Position numbers and translations under genes: made by a program. A DNA stretch of 64,000 nt from Oceanobacillus sojae (GTDB lineage: Bacteria; Bacillota; Bacilli; Bacillales; Amphibacillaceae), in the NCBI RefSeq assembly GCF_007991515.1, contig NZ_BJYM01000002.1, positions 308,878-372,877 on the forward strand, in the 5' to 3' direction. Position 1 is the first letter of the stretch. Every line of letters starts with the position of its first letter. The notes under the pieces are model-generated. The model saw nothing but the letters and a program-made list of their open reading frames with translations, did not search any database and had not been told where the DNA came from. This document shows, piece by piece, positions 17,145 to 26,008 of the stretch.

Positions 17145-18371
17145 ATGAACAGAGTAGTTATTACCGGTGCTGGTATTATTTCACCTCTAGGTAACAACGT
17201 TCATACATTTTGGAATAATTTAAAGCAGGGAAAATCAGGTATTTCTATATTAGATGTGGATGAGGATTATGGAAAAACAGCTGCAGGTATTGTATATGAT
17301 TTTGATCCTGTAGAGATATTTGGTAAAAAACAGGCCAGAAAAATGGACCGCTTCACGCAATTTGCTTTGGCTGCCACAGAACAGGCATTGGAAAGCTCAG
17401 GGCTGGAGCTGGATAAAATAAATAAAGAACGGCTGGGCGTTTTTGTAGGCTCTGGCATCGGCGGTATAAATACGCTGATTGAAAATGTAAATATCCTGAA
17501 TAAAAAAGGATCAAGCCGAGTCAGTCCAAGCTTAGTTCCAACCATGATCCCTAATGCAGCTGCAGCACAAATCAGTATTCGGCTGAGCGCACTAGGCCCA
17601 TCAATTTCACCGGTCACTGCATGCTCAATTGGAAACACATCCATCGGGGAAGCTTTTAACACAATAAAACACGGAGATGCAGATATTATCTTTGCTGGCG
17701 GAACAGAAGCGGCCATTAATAGCTTATCTTTATCAAGCTTTAGAAATGCACAGGCTTTAACTAAAAATCTGGATCCAGCCTCTGCAAGCCGACCATTTGA
17801 CGTGGAAAGAGATGGTTTTGTTATCAGTGAAGGTGCAGGTATATTAGTTCTTGAATCATTAGAAAGTGCCGTAGAGAGATCCGCACCTGTTATTTGCGAG
17901 ATTATTGGCTATGGATCCAGTTCTGACGCATATCATATGGTATCTCCAAATCCAGAAGGAATCGGTGCTTATCTATCGATGAAAAAAGCTTTAGAAAGCG
18001 GAAATATGACACCAGACGAAATAGATTTGATTAGTGCACATGCGACAAGTACAAAAATTGGAGATATCTCCGAGACACTTGCCATCAAAAAAGCATTTGG
18101 TAAAAAAGCTGACAGCATACCAATTACAGCTAATAAATCAATGCTGGGTCATATGCTTGGCGCCTCTGGGAGTGCAGAGGCAATCGCTTTAATTGAAAGT
18201 ATAAAGCATGGCATCATACCACCAACAATTAACTTAAATAATCCTGATCCGGACTGTGATCTGGATTATGTTTCAGAAGGCATGAGAAAACAGCAAATAA
18301 ATATTGGTTTGTCTAATTCATTTGGATTTGGCGGGCATAATGCCACGATTTTACTAAAGAAATATTTATGA
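17145..18371 (+). CDS. Beta-ketoacyl-ACP synthase II (FabF-like)
   Basis: A 408-residue condensing enzyme of fatty-acid synthesis, adding malonyl-ACP to an acyl-ACP. The catalytic triad is intact: Cys160 (VTACSIGNTS), His299 (SAHATSTKIGD) and His336 (SMLGHMLGASG), with Lys331. RBS AGGGAGGA precedes ATG. It is not next to acpP or fabH as in the housekeeping operon, so it is probably a second, specially regulated KAS II. Its only neighbour of note is the divergent MmyB-type regulator. A strong terminator follows. Confidence 0.93.
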   Translation: MNRVVITGAGIISPLGNNVHTFWNNLKQGKSGISILDVDEDYGKTAAGIVYDFDPVEIFGKKQARKMDRFTQFALAATEQALESSGLELDKINKERLGVFVGSGIGGINTLIENVNILNKKGSSRVSPSLVPTMIPNAAAAQISIRLSALGPSISPVTACSIGNTSIGEAFNTIKHGDADIIFAGGTEAAINSLSLSSFRNAQALTKNLDPASASRPFDVERDGFVISEGAGILVLESLESAVERSAPVICEIIGYGSSSDAYHMVSPNPEGIGAYLSMKKALESGNMTPDEIDLISAHATSTKIGDISETLAIKKAFGKKADSIPITANKSMLGHMLGASGSAEAIALIESIKHGIIPPTINLNNPDPDCDLDYVSEGMRKQQINIGLSNSFGFGGHNATILLKKYL

Positions 18372-18376
18372 TTTGT

Positions 18377-18430
18377 AAAAGGCTGACAGAGAAGATTCCA
18401 CAACGTGACATTCTTCTCTGTCAGCCTTTT
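18377..18430 (+). terminator. Intrinsic terminator after fabF-like gene
   Basis: A 19-bp perfect stem from AAAAGGCTGACAGAGAAGA to its complement ending CAGCCTTTT, with a 16-base loop. It can also serve the convergent gene. Confidence 0.92.
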
Positions 18431-18459
18431 TATATCCCTATCAAATTGAGCTTATTATT

Positions 18460-19335
18460 TTATCTGTAATCTTTTATTCCATTTTCAAATGCCTGTTGGT
18501 CATTATTTTCAATTCCATGCAAAGCTTCTTGTAATGCAAACGTACTTTTATAAAATTTTACCCGTTCAGATATCTCGTTTCCATTAGGATACCGGCCGAT
18601 ACACATATCAAAAAATTTCTCTCCATAACTGGACAATATTCCGGCAAAATCATATGCTGGATCTCCTATACCTGAACCTCCAAAATCTATTATCCCTGAA
18701 ATACTTCTAGATTTGGGCTTCCATAAAATATTAGATGCTCCGAAATCTCCATGTATCAGTACTGTTTTTAAATTTAAAGCCGCTTTTCCGTTCAAGAAGG
18801 ATTCAAAGGCTTGGTTTATTTCCTCCTGCGCTTCTCCTCTAATAAAAGGAAACAGCTTATTTTGTATTCTATTAAATAGATCGGACATTTCCGCAGTAGG
18901 ATTATTATCATTTAAGTTTAGATCATTCTTTGCTTTTTCTTTAGAAATAGAGTGAAGCTCCATCAGAAAAGTCACCAGCTGTGATGCCAGCCCCTTCAAT
19001 AATTCTTCATTCTTTATATTTTGTAAGCTGTCTTTCCATAATGGAACCCCTGCAATTAATTTATACCCTGTGAATACTTCTCCAGGCTTTGAAGTTTCAA
19101 AAGACTGATATGTCGGATGCGGGATTGGCATTGTGATTATTTCATTTATGTACTCCAATAGTTCTGTTTCTTTTTTTAATTGAATGATGCCTTGTTTATA
19201 CTTTGGAAACCTGAATACTAATGAATTATTTACAATTAGTACATCATTATTCTGGCCAATTTCATTAGGATAATAATTTTCTATGGTAAGATCGGGATAT
19301 ATCTGTTTAATGCTTTCTATATATTTAAAAGACAT
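18460..19335 (-). CDS. Aminoglycoside phosphotransferase (APH)-family kinase
   Basis: A ~291-residue APH-fold protein. The catalytic loop HGDFGASNIL (HxDxxxxN) and metal-binding IIDFGGSGIGDPAYDFAG are complete. This fold includes aminoglycoside kinases, macrolide kinases and metabolic small-molecule kinases; the substrate cannot be fixed here. I use the ATG at 19335 (AGAAGGG upstream) instead of the GTG six bases earlier, which abuts the ribosome site. It converges with the fabF-like gene. Confidence 0.88.
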   Translation of the reverse strand: MSFKYIESIKQIYPDLTIENYYPNEIGQNNDVLIVNNSLVFRFPKYKQGIIQLKKETELLEYINEIITMPIPHPTYQSFETSKPGEVFTGYKLIAGVPLWKDSLQNIKNEELLKGLASQLVTFLMELHSISKEKAKNDLNLNDNNPTAEMSDLFNRIQNKLFPFIRGEAQEEINQAFESFLNGKAALNLKTVLIHGDFGASNILWKPKSRSISGIIDFGGSGIGDPAYDFAGILSSYGEKFFDMCIGRYPNGNEISERVKFYKSTFALQEALHGIENNDQQAFENGIKDYR

Positions 19336-19395
19336 TTTCACCCTTCTTCCTATGTTTTTGTATTAAAAATATTTATAACCTATTCCCACTTTACT

Positions 19396-21159
19396 TCAAC
19401 ATCCCTTTTTAATCCATAACTTATGAAGCACCGGCCAGCCATATCCACTGATTTGAATGCCTTGTAAATTGGATTGGAAGGTATTCTGCTCCGAAGCATG
19501 GACAGTGAATATAATAGTACCACTTTCTTTCAACTTTTCCTCCACTGCTTGAAATTCCTGAAGAAAGCTTTCATAATCCGGCTGTTTAATGATAGATTTG
19601 AATCCATTGTCTAATTCGCTCAATTGAGATGGATTAAGAAATATGCGAATTCCATACTCATTCCGAAGTAATATGAGAATTGCCAGCTCCATATTATCTT
19701 CAAAACTTTCTCCTGTATACACAGCATCAAAGGCTAACATGAAGTCTTCATTATAGATATCAGACAGCTCAATCGGATGAACCTTGACCTTCATACCAAT
19801 CTCATTGAGTTTTTGCTCCATCCAACGGGCATCCTCTAAAAAATCATCAAAACGTAATACAGCTAAATGAATGGTTTCTCCTTTGTACCCAGATCGATTA
19901 AGCAGCTGTTTTGCTTTCTGAGTTGAATGCCTGATATTACTGTAGTCACTCCTGTCCGGAATAAAACCTGTGGAAGGGGCAACTCTTGGTCCACCCAGTT
20001 CCTGTACCATTTGCCGCGAATCTATCATTTCACTTACAGCCTGCCTAAAAAAACTGTTTTGGTGAATACCTGTCTTTTTCATATTAAAGATAATGTAATT
20101 ACTGCCATTATCATCGATGGTATATGTGGAGCGATTCTTTTTTTCTTTCTCCAAATTTTCATGTGTGAAAAAGTTCAGAGGATCAAGCTTACTTTCAGGC
20201 AGATTCCACATATGAATCCTATCCAGAAAGGGTCTTCCTCGAAAATGATAATCGAAAGCTTTCAAAATCATTTTTTCATCATTGACATCTTCTATTTTGA
20301 AAGGGCCTGTTCCTTTCAGTGAAGAACTTTTGATATCTGATTCTTCAGGAACAATAGATGTAAAAACGGCACTTAAAAAATAAGGGAATACTCTATTTCC
20401 ATTCTTTAAATGAAAGGATATGGTGTATTTGTCCTGAACTATAATTTCCTGTACCCCTTCAAATAACCATTTGTTTGGAATTTTTATTTCTTCGTTTATA
20501 ATTGTTTGAAATGTCCATTGCACGTCTTTACTGGTTAGACTACTCCCATCATGGAACCGAACCCCTTTGCGAATATAAAAGGTCCAGAAGGTGTAGTCTT
20601 CATTCACTTCCCACCCATGTGCAAGATGGGGTTCAACCGTTTTATTGTCAACATTATACCGAACTAATGTGTCAAAAATTTCATTTAAAATATGAGCCTC
20701 CACAGCAATTGTTACAAAGAAAGGGTTCATATTGTACAGATTATGCTGCAGCGGAATATGCAAAACGTCATTCATTTCCTCTTGTTGTTCTATATGCTGG
20801 ATGCCAAATGCCCTTTGGATAGTATTTAGGAGCAGCTCTTTTAGCCGAGCAGAAAAATGACCTTCTGTTGCAAAGCTTACTGCTTCTTTCACTTTCTCCC
20901 TTTGAACCAAATTTTCCACATGAAGAAATGCCGCTTCATCCAGAGATTTTAGAAATGTCAGCTTAGATTTTTTACCCCTTCCGCGTTGTCCCTGCCAGCC
21001 AATATACCCTTCCTGTACCCATTTTTGTAATATATAGTGCGCATTTCTGGAAGAGCAGAATAAAATATCTGCGATTTCTTGTTTAGATATGCGAATTTCG
21101 TATGCCTGCTGGTATTCTGGCAGGCATTTTAAATCAATATAGTACTCTAAAACATCCAT
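19396..21159 (-). CDS. SgrR-family regulator (HTH fused to solute-binding domain)
   Basis: A 587-residue regulator. The N-terminal ~115 residues form a helix-turn-helix of the SgrR type (ISKQEIADILFCSSRNAHYILQKWVQEGYI). The rest, from about residue 130, is a peptide/nickel ABC solute-binding domain (SBP_bac_5) without a signal peptide: VRFHDGSSLTSKDVQWTF and GTGPFKIEDV. SgrR proteins sense small cytoplasmic ligands, classically sugar phosphates. It is divergent from an MFS transporter with about 100 bases between starts, so that pump is the likely target. Confidence 0.9.
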   Translation of the reverse strand: MDVLEYYIDLKCLPEYQQAYEIRISKQEIADILFCSSRNAHYILQKWVQEGYIGWQGQRGRGKKSKLTFLKSLDEAAFLHVENLVQREKVKEAVSFATEGHFSARLKELLLNTIQRAFGIQHIEQQEEMNDVLHIPLQHNLYNMNPFFVTIAVEAHILNEIFDTLVRYNVDNKTVEPHLAHGWEVNEDYTFWTFYIRKGVRFHDGSSLTSKDVQWTFQTIINEEIKIPNKWLFEGVQEIIVQDKYTISFHLKNGNRVFPYFLSAVFTSIVPEESDIKSSSLKGTGPFKIEDVNDEKMILKAFDYHFRGRPFLDRIHMWNLPESKLDPLNFFTHENLEKEKKNRSTYTIDDNGSNYIIFNMKKTGIHQNSFFRQAVSEMIDSRQMVQELGGPRVAPSTGFIPDRSDYSNIRHSTQKAKQLLNRSGYKGETIHLAVLRFDDFLEDARWMEQKLNEIGMKVKVHPIELSDIYNEDFMLAFDAVYTGESFEDNMELAILILLRNEYGIRIFLNPSQLSELDNGFKSIIKQPDYESFLQEFQAVEEKLKESGTIIFTVHASEQNTFQSNLQGIQISGYGWPVLHKLWIKKGC

Positions 21160-21263
21160 TAAGATATACTCCTTCTAAAATAGGAAATATAAAAATACAC
21201 CTTGCTCTTTTTCCTTCCTATTTTCCAATATACAATAAAAAAAGTGGAAGGAGAAGACGAATA

Positions 21264-22499
21264 ATGAATTTATCAGAATTTAAACAGTTTCATTTAAATA
21301 TTAAAATCCGTATGATTGTTTCATTTATTTCGGATATTGCAGAGATGAGTATATTCCCTTTTATGGCCATTTACTTTTCCAGTAATCTAGGAATAGCTTG
21401 GGCAGGAGCAATTTTAACATTGACAACCGTTGTAGCTGTTACTTTTGGTATGTATGGAGGTTTTTTTGCAGATCAATTTGGAAGAAAAAAAGTTATAGTA
21501 TCGGGAAGCATCATCCAAACAGCCTCATTTATCATTATTGCGCTTGCTAATTCACCATGGTTTGAATCCGTCTGGCTGACTTTTGTTATGTTTTTCTTAT
21601 TAAGTATTACTAGCAGATTTATCGATCCTGCTTCAGAAGCTCTTCTGATAGATGCCAGTTCAGAAAATGAACAGCCATTGATGTATCGTTTTATTTACTG
21701 GTCTACAAACCTGGCATTCTCTATTGGCATTATTGTTGGGGCCTTATTCTTTCAAGAGCATAAATTTGAGTTATTTTTAGGATTTTCCATTCTCTCCATC
21801 TTTACATTTCTGTTGACACTAGGATGGATTCAGGATGATTATGTACCTCAAAAAGATAAAAAAAAGAAAAATAATATATTTTCAGGATTATTTTTCAGCT
21901 ACGTAGAAGTATTAAGAGACACTTGTTTTATGATTCTTTGCATCTCAACCTTACTTGTCCTCTCTTTAGAATCGCAGCTTTACGGCTTTATTGCAGTCCG
22001 CCTAAATGAGGATATTCATACTTCGGTATTCGGCATCATCATTGATGGTCCAAGGATGTTAAGTATTCTCATTATCACGAACACAATAATTGTGATTTTT
22101 GCCTCTGGTTTCATTGGTAAAACAGCTCAAAAGTTCAATATAAAGACTACTTTGTTTGCGGGCTTGTTTTTGTATGTAGCAGGTTACAGCTTCTTAGCAT
22201 GGAGTGAGCTGATCATTGTGTTGGCTATCGCAATTGCTATTGCAACGGTTGGAGAAGTTCTCTTTCAGCCTATACGGTCAACCTATGTAGCACAGCTGGC
22301 AAACAAGAATTCAAGAGGTTCTTATATAGCAGTGAGCGGATTATCCATGGATGCAGGACAAATCTTAGGCAGCTTAGGACTAATGGTTAGTGCTCTATTA
22401 TCCAATACAACGATGGCAGGACTGTTCTTATTAATAGGCGGACTTGGAATATTGGGTTTCTTTTGGTCTGTTCAGGACAGTAGATTAAAAGCAAGATAA
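21264..22499 (+). CDS. MFS transporter, 12 membrane segments
   Basis: A ~411-residue permease. The MFS loop motif GGFFADQFGRKKVIVSG is clear after the second membrane segment, and the sequence shows two six-segment halves joined by QKDKKKKNNIF. I use the ATG at 21264 because GGAAGGAG lies 10 bases upstream; the longer reading from 21102 overlaps the divergent regulator's coding region. Paired with the SgrR-like regulator, it likely exports the regulator's ligand, as SetA does in enterobacteria (inference by analogy). Confidence 0.9.
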   Translation: MNLSEFKQFHLNIKIRMIVSFISDIAEMSIFPFMAIYFSSNLGIAWAGAILTLTTVVAVTFGMYGGFFADQFGRKKVIVSGSIIQTASFIIIALANSPWFESVWLTFVMFFLLSITSRFIDPASEALLIDASSENEQPLMYRFIYWSTNLAFSIGIIVGALFFQEHKFELFLGFSILSIFTFLLTLGWIQDDYVPQKDKKKKNNIFSGLFFSYVEVLRDTCFMILCISTLLVLSLESQLYGFIAVRLNEDIHTSVFGIIIDGPRMLSILIITNTIIVIFASGFIGKTAQKFNIKTTLFAGLFLYVAGYSFLAWSELIIVLAIAIAIATVGEVLFQPIRSTYVAQLANKNSRGSYIAVSGLSMDAGQILGSLGLMVSALLSNTTMAGLFLLIGGLGILGFFWSVQDSRLKAR

Positions 22500-22581
22500 A
22501 AGGTTACAAATATTAAAACTTATTTGTAAATTTATTTAAACTATGTTAATTTTTAACAAAAGGTGAAAGGGAGCGTAGTTT

Positions 22582-22701
22582 ATGGGGCTTTACTATTGTA
22601 TTTTATTAAAATTTATTTTGACAGCTATTGGTATTGTTCTCATCTCAGCGCTCCCCGCTTTGTTTGATGGCATGAAATTAGATATTTCTTCTTATATCTA
22701 A
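22582..22701 (+). pseudogene. Truncated membrane-protein gene (permease N-terminus?), 39 codons
   Basis: The ORF has a ribosome site (AAAGGGAG) and encodes one membrane helix (MGLYYCILLKFILTAIGIVLI then SALPALFDGMKLD). The start resembles the first helix of peptide-type ABC permeases, which would match the neighbouring solute-binding-type regulator, but this is tentative. The reading stops inside an 18-bp perfect inverted repeat: the codons for GMKLDI are followed eight bases later by their own reverse complement. This suggests a gene cut off by a snap-back rearrangement. Confidence 0.5.
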
Positions 22702-22711
22702 TTTCATGCCA
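22668..22711. repeat. 18-bp perfect inverted repeat, 8-base loop
   Basis: TGGCATGAAATTAGATAT (22668-22685) and ATATCTAATTTCATGCCA (22694-22711). There is no T run after it, so it is not a standard terminator. One arm lies inside the truncated ORF. Confidence 0.88.
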
Positions 22712-22883
22712 CAATCCGGTTCAGTCGTTAAACAAAAATAGAATAATATTTCTATGCTTTTTTACATTCTATCTTTCATGTATCCAAACCGCTCCCTCAC
22801 CATTCTGCTAGAGTTATTGATACTGAATTTAGTTTCACTCTAAAGTATATAACCCCCTTCTCAAGAAATTTAGCAGCTATGCA

Positions 22884-23480
22884 TTACTGTAAAAGAGATT
22901 GAAGATGATAATTTAAAGTCTTAATCATTTCTTCATGTGTAAACTGCTCCGGATTTAATAAGTGATGCATCGCCATCCCATCGACGATTGCATGGAGCCT
23001 GTTCACCTCCAATTCAAGGTCAAGCCCCTCCTTGGCAATTTCAAATAATTGTAATACCTGAACGACATTTTTTAATCCTTGATGCATATCTTGATATACT
23101 TTATTGCTCAATTCCTGAAGTGTTTTATCGATCAGAACCTTTGCTGAAAAAGCCAGCCATACCTCCATTTCTATTTTTCGTTCTTCATCGATAGGCAGTA
23201 CTTCATATATTCCCTCTGCCACAAATTCCAATGGATTCTGTTCTTTTGAAAACTTCCTTTCTTTAGCTCTTTGAATTACCCGTTCTGACACAAGTTCCAT
23301 GGAAAAATGCAGCAATTCCGACTGTGATGCAAAATAATGTCTTACAGCACCAACCGAGAGATCTGAAGCCTGTGCAATTTTTCTCACTGTTGCCTGCTCG
23401 AGCCCCTCTTCCACAATGACTTTCCATGTTGTTTCTGCGATTTGAATTTTACGTTTTTGATGATCAACTTTTTTCGGCAT
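22884..23480 (-). CDS. TetR-family transcriptional repressor
   Basis: A 198-residue repressor. The N-terminal helix-turn-helix reads ATVRKIAQASDLSVGAVRHYF (in two pieces, ATVRKIAQA and VGAVRHYF, residues 25-50). The C-terminal ligand domain resembles the BetI-like TetR_C group (HAIVDGMAMHHLLNPEQ). It is divergent from a membrane-protein gene, with two matching dyad sites between them, so it likely represses both itself and that gene. The ligand is unknown. Confidence 0.9.
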   Translation of the reverse strand: MPKKVDHQKRKIQIAETTWKVIVEEGLEQATVRKIAQASDLSVGAVRHYFASQSELLHFSMELVSERVIQRAKERKFSKEQNPLEFVAEGIYEVLPIDEERKIEMEVWLAFSAKVLIDKTLQELSNKVYQDMHQGLKNVVQVLQLFEIAKEGLDLELEVNRLHAIVDGMAMHHLLNPEQFTHEEMIKTLNYHLQSLLQ

Positions 23481-23487
23481 ATTTTTA

Positions 23488-23511
23488 TTTTAGCACACTT
23501 GTATTAAATAA
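23488..23511. promoter_or_regulatory. TetR operator candidate, site 1
   Basis: TTTTAGCACACTTGTATTAA (from 23488) is a degenerate dyad (TTTAGnACA/TGTATTAAA) matching the reverse complement of site 2 at most positions. Confidence 0.5.
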
Positions 23512-23526
23512 ACAATTATGCTACCA

Positions 23527-23556
23527 TTTATTTTAATACATTTGTACTAAAATAAA
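23527..23556. promoter_or_regulatory. TetR operator candidate, site 2
   Basis: TTTTAATACATTTGTACTAAAA forms the dyad TTTTAaTACA/TGTAcTAAAA. It sits just upstream of the membrane-protein gene and is the near mirror image of site 1. Confidence 0.55.
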
Positions 23557-23575
23557 CATAAAGGATGTGCTCCAT

Positions 23576-24109
23576 TTGATTGGTTTATTGATTATAGCTT
23601 GTGAAATTGGATTTTGGGTCTTTGTTTTAGCTGGATTAGTATCCAGGTATATATTGAAAAAGAAAAAATTGGGTACATTTTTGCTAATCTGTACACCTTT
23701 TGTGGATCTCATCTTGCTTATTGTAACTATATTCGATTTAAAAAATGGCGCTGTTGCTACCGCGATGCATGGAATAGCTGCGGTTTATATTGGGGTAAGT
23801 ATAGGCTTTGGCCATCGAATGATTCAATGGGCAGACAGCCATTTTAATTATCGGTTTGGAGATGGGAATAAACCTGTGAAAATTAAATATGGAAAAGAGC
23901 ACGCCAGAAAAGAACGTAAAGCATGGTATCGTCATTTGCTTTCCCTGATAATTGGTGGTGGAATCCTAATAATTATCATTTTCTATATTAACAATTCCTA
24001 TCAAACGGAAGTGTTATTGCAGATAATGCTGCTCTGGTCTCTGATTGTGGTCATCGATTTTTTCATAAGCTTCAGTTATACGCTTTTTCCAAAGAAGCAA
24101 AAGACGTGA
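23576..24109 (+). CDS. Small multi-pass membrane protein under TetR control
   Basis: A ~177-residue protein with about five hydrophobic segments (LIIACEIGFWVFVLAGLVSRY, then segments near residues 38-55, 62-80, 122-138 and 150-168) and a basic cytoplasmic loop (KYGKEHARKERKAWYRH). I use the TTG at 23576 with AAAGGA nine bases upstream. It resembles Bacillus YmcC-type integral membrane proteins (tentative). Its function is unknown; the divergent TetR repressor suggests induction by a membrane-active or toxic compound. Confidence 0.75.
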   Translation: MIGLLIIACEIGFWVFVLAGLVSRYILKKKKLGTFLLICTPFVDLILLIVTIFDLKNGAVATAMHGIAAVYIGVSIGFGHRMIQWADSHFNYRFGDGNKPVKIKYGKEHARKERKAWYRHLLSLIIGGGILIIIIFYINNSYQTEVLLQIMLLWSLIVVIDFFISFSYTLFPKKQKT

Positions 24110-24167
24110 TAATACATTTTTGGAAGAGAAATGGGACATTATATGCGTGAAGTTTAATTAAACAAAA

Positions 24168-24205
24168 GGCAACCACCTCCTTTAAAATACAAGCAGATGG
24201 TTGCC
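24168..24205 (-). terminator. Intrinsic terminator of aspartase gene
   Basis: Stem GGCAACCA/TGGTTGCC with a 22-base loop, flanked by AAAAC/GTTTT, between convergent genes. Confidence 0.7.
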
Positions 24206-24218
24206 GTTTTGTTTATGT

Positions 24219-25643
24219 TCATTTATTTACCAGAAACTCGTTCCCGGCAATTCCTGGTGTAGTCATCTCATTTGGATCCAGAATAGTATCCAATTCCTTC
24301 TCCGATAAAAGGTCATGTGCTTTGCAGATTTCTTTGATAGTCAGCCCTGTTTCAATTGCCTGCTTGACTACCTTGGCAGCTGTTTCATATCCTAAATGTG
24401 GATTCAATGCGGTGATAATGCCATAGCTTTCTTCCACATACTCACGACACTTCTCCACATTGGCTTCTATACCGCTTACTGCATAGCGTGTAAATACATC
24501 TAAGCCATTATCCATTATTTTAAGGGACTGCAGCAAATTAAAAATGATAACAGGCCCCATCACATTTAACTCAAATTGCCCGGCTTCAGATGCCATACAA
24601 ATCGATTGATCATTGCCCGCAACTTGAAAAGCAACCTGATTTACCACTTCGATCATGACCGGATTTACTTTCCCAGGCATAATGGAAGAACCCGGCTGCT
24701 TTGCGGGAAGAATAATTTCCTGAAGACCTGTCATTGGTCCAGATACCATCAGGCGCAGATCATTACAAATTTTGGACATATTCATTGCCAGCACTTTCAA
24801 TGCTGCTGATAGTGCTGTATAAGCATCCGTATTCTGTGTACCATCAACTAAATTTTTCGCTGAATGAAGTTTTACACCAAGCTGGGCGGATAACTGCGTT
24901 ACTGCCTTTTCTATATATTCAGGTTTTGCGTTAAGCCCTGTCCCGACAGCTGTTGCACCAATATTGACCGTGAGCATTGCCTCCGCCGCTTGCTTAATTC
25001 TTTTAATATCGCGGCCAACCACTTCCGAATATGCACTGAATTCCTGGCCTAACAGAATCGGCACAGCATCCTGCAAATGGGTCCTTCCCATTTTTAGCAC
25101 ATCCTGAAATTCCGCTTCTTTCTTCAGCAGTTCTTCTTCCAATCTCTTCAAAGTCGTGATTAATTCTTGAGCCATACGATAGGACGCAATTTTTAAAGCC
25201 GTTGGTATTGTATCATTTGTGGACTGGGACATGTTGACATGCGTATTAGGCGAACAGAAATTGTACTCGCCTCTTTCTTTTCCCAATATTTCCAAAGCAC
25301 GATTGGCCAAAACCTCATTCATGTTCATATTAATGGAGGTGCCTGCTCCGCCCTGGATGGAATCTACAACAAACTGATCCAACAGTTTTCCTTCAATCAC
25401 TTCCTCGGCAGCGCTTACAATAGCCTCCCCAATAGTTTCCGGAAGCATTCCAGTATGCATATTGGCCATTGCTGCTGCTTTTTTCACCTCAGCAAGAGCG
25501 AGAATTAACTCTTTATGAACGGGGATTTCCGTGATAGGAAAGTTTTCAAGAGCACGTACTGTTTGAACGCCGTAATAGACGTCCTGAGAAATCGTTTTTT
25601 GACCCAAAGAGTCTTTTTCAGTTCTAAAGCTAGTTTTCTTCAT
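24219..25643 (-). CDS. aspA: Aspartate ammonia-lyase (aspartase)
   Basis: Converts L-aspartate to fumarate and ammonia. The 474-residue product has the fumarase/aspartase superfamily signature GSSIMPGKVNP (catalytic Ser loop near residue 321), TSINMNMNEVLANRA and GRTHLQDAVP. I use the ATG at 25643 (AGGAAG eight bases upstream) instead of the GTG nine bases earlier. Aspartase is favoured over fumarase by the MNMNEV and MVSGPMTGLQEI features and overall similarity to the Bacillus enzyme. It stands alone, without the asparaginase gene found beside it in B. subtilis. Confidence 0.93.
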   Translation of the reverse strand: MKKTSFRTEKDSLGQKTISQDVYYGVQTVRALENFPITEIPVHKELILALAEVKKAAAMANMHTGMLPETIGEAIVSAAEEVIEGKLLDQFVVDSIQGGAGTSINMNMNEVLANRALEILGKERGEYNFCSPNTHVNMSQSTNDTIPTALKIASYRMAQELITTLKRLEEELLKKEAEFQDVLKMGRTHLQDAVPILLGQEFSAYSEVVGRDIKRIKQAAEAMLTVNIGATAVGTGLNAKPEYIEKAVTQLSAQLGVKLHSAKNLVDGTQNTDAYTALSAALKVLAMNMSKICNDLRLMVSGPMTGLQEIILPAKQPGSSIMPGKVNPVMIEVVNQVAFQVAGNDQSICMASEAGQFELNVMGPVIIFNLLQSLKIMDNGLDVFTRYAVSGIEANVEKCREYVEESYGIITALNPHLGYETAAKVVKQAIETGLTIKEICKAHDLLSEKELDTILDPNEMTTPGIAGNEFLVNK

Positions 25644-25789
25644 TATATACACTTCCTGTACTAATACTAATCTATCACGTTCATTATACTATCAAAAGCA
25701 AATTATTCCTACCCATCCTTTATGTTCATATTCGTTCCATATGTTCTGCTTAATTTCCGTAATTTTTTAGAATACAATAGAATATTAAT

Positions 25790-25990
25790 TCATACGTAAA
25801 ATGATGGGGCTACGATTACTCACCCCACCATAAAAATTTGTTGATGTCCCCAGGATATGCACCTAAAGGAATGAACAAAAACCGGTCTTCCTAAAGTCCC
25901 TTGAACTAATTTGGCCATGATTAGCTGCCTGCTCCACTTAGAATTTTTGTTTTTTCTTTATTCTTAAAACGGAGTCTTACAGCAAATTAC
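25790..25990. other. Structured non-coding segment or degraded repeat
   Basis: This stretch is less AT-rich than its surroundings and holds an inverted repeat (TGATGGGG at 25802-25809 against CCCCACCA at 25823-25830). A 32-codon ORF lies on the minus strand (25918-25820, ending GHQQIFMVG) without a ribosome site. It may be a dispersed repeat or a fragment of an old element. I see no known RNA family. Confidence 0.35.
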
Positions 25991-26008
25991 AATGTGGTAA
26001 AAATACAA

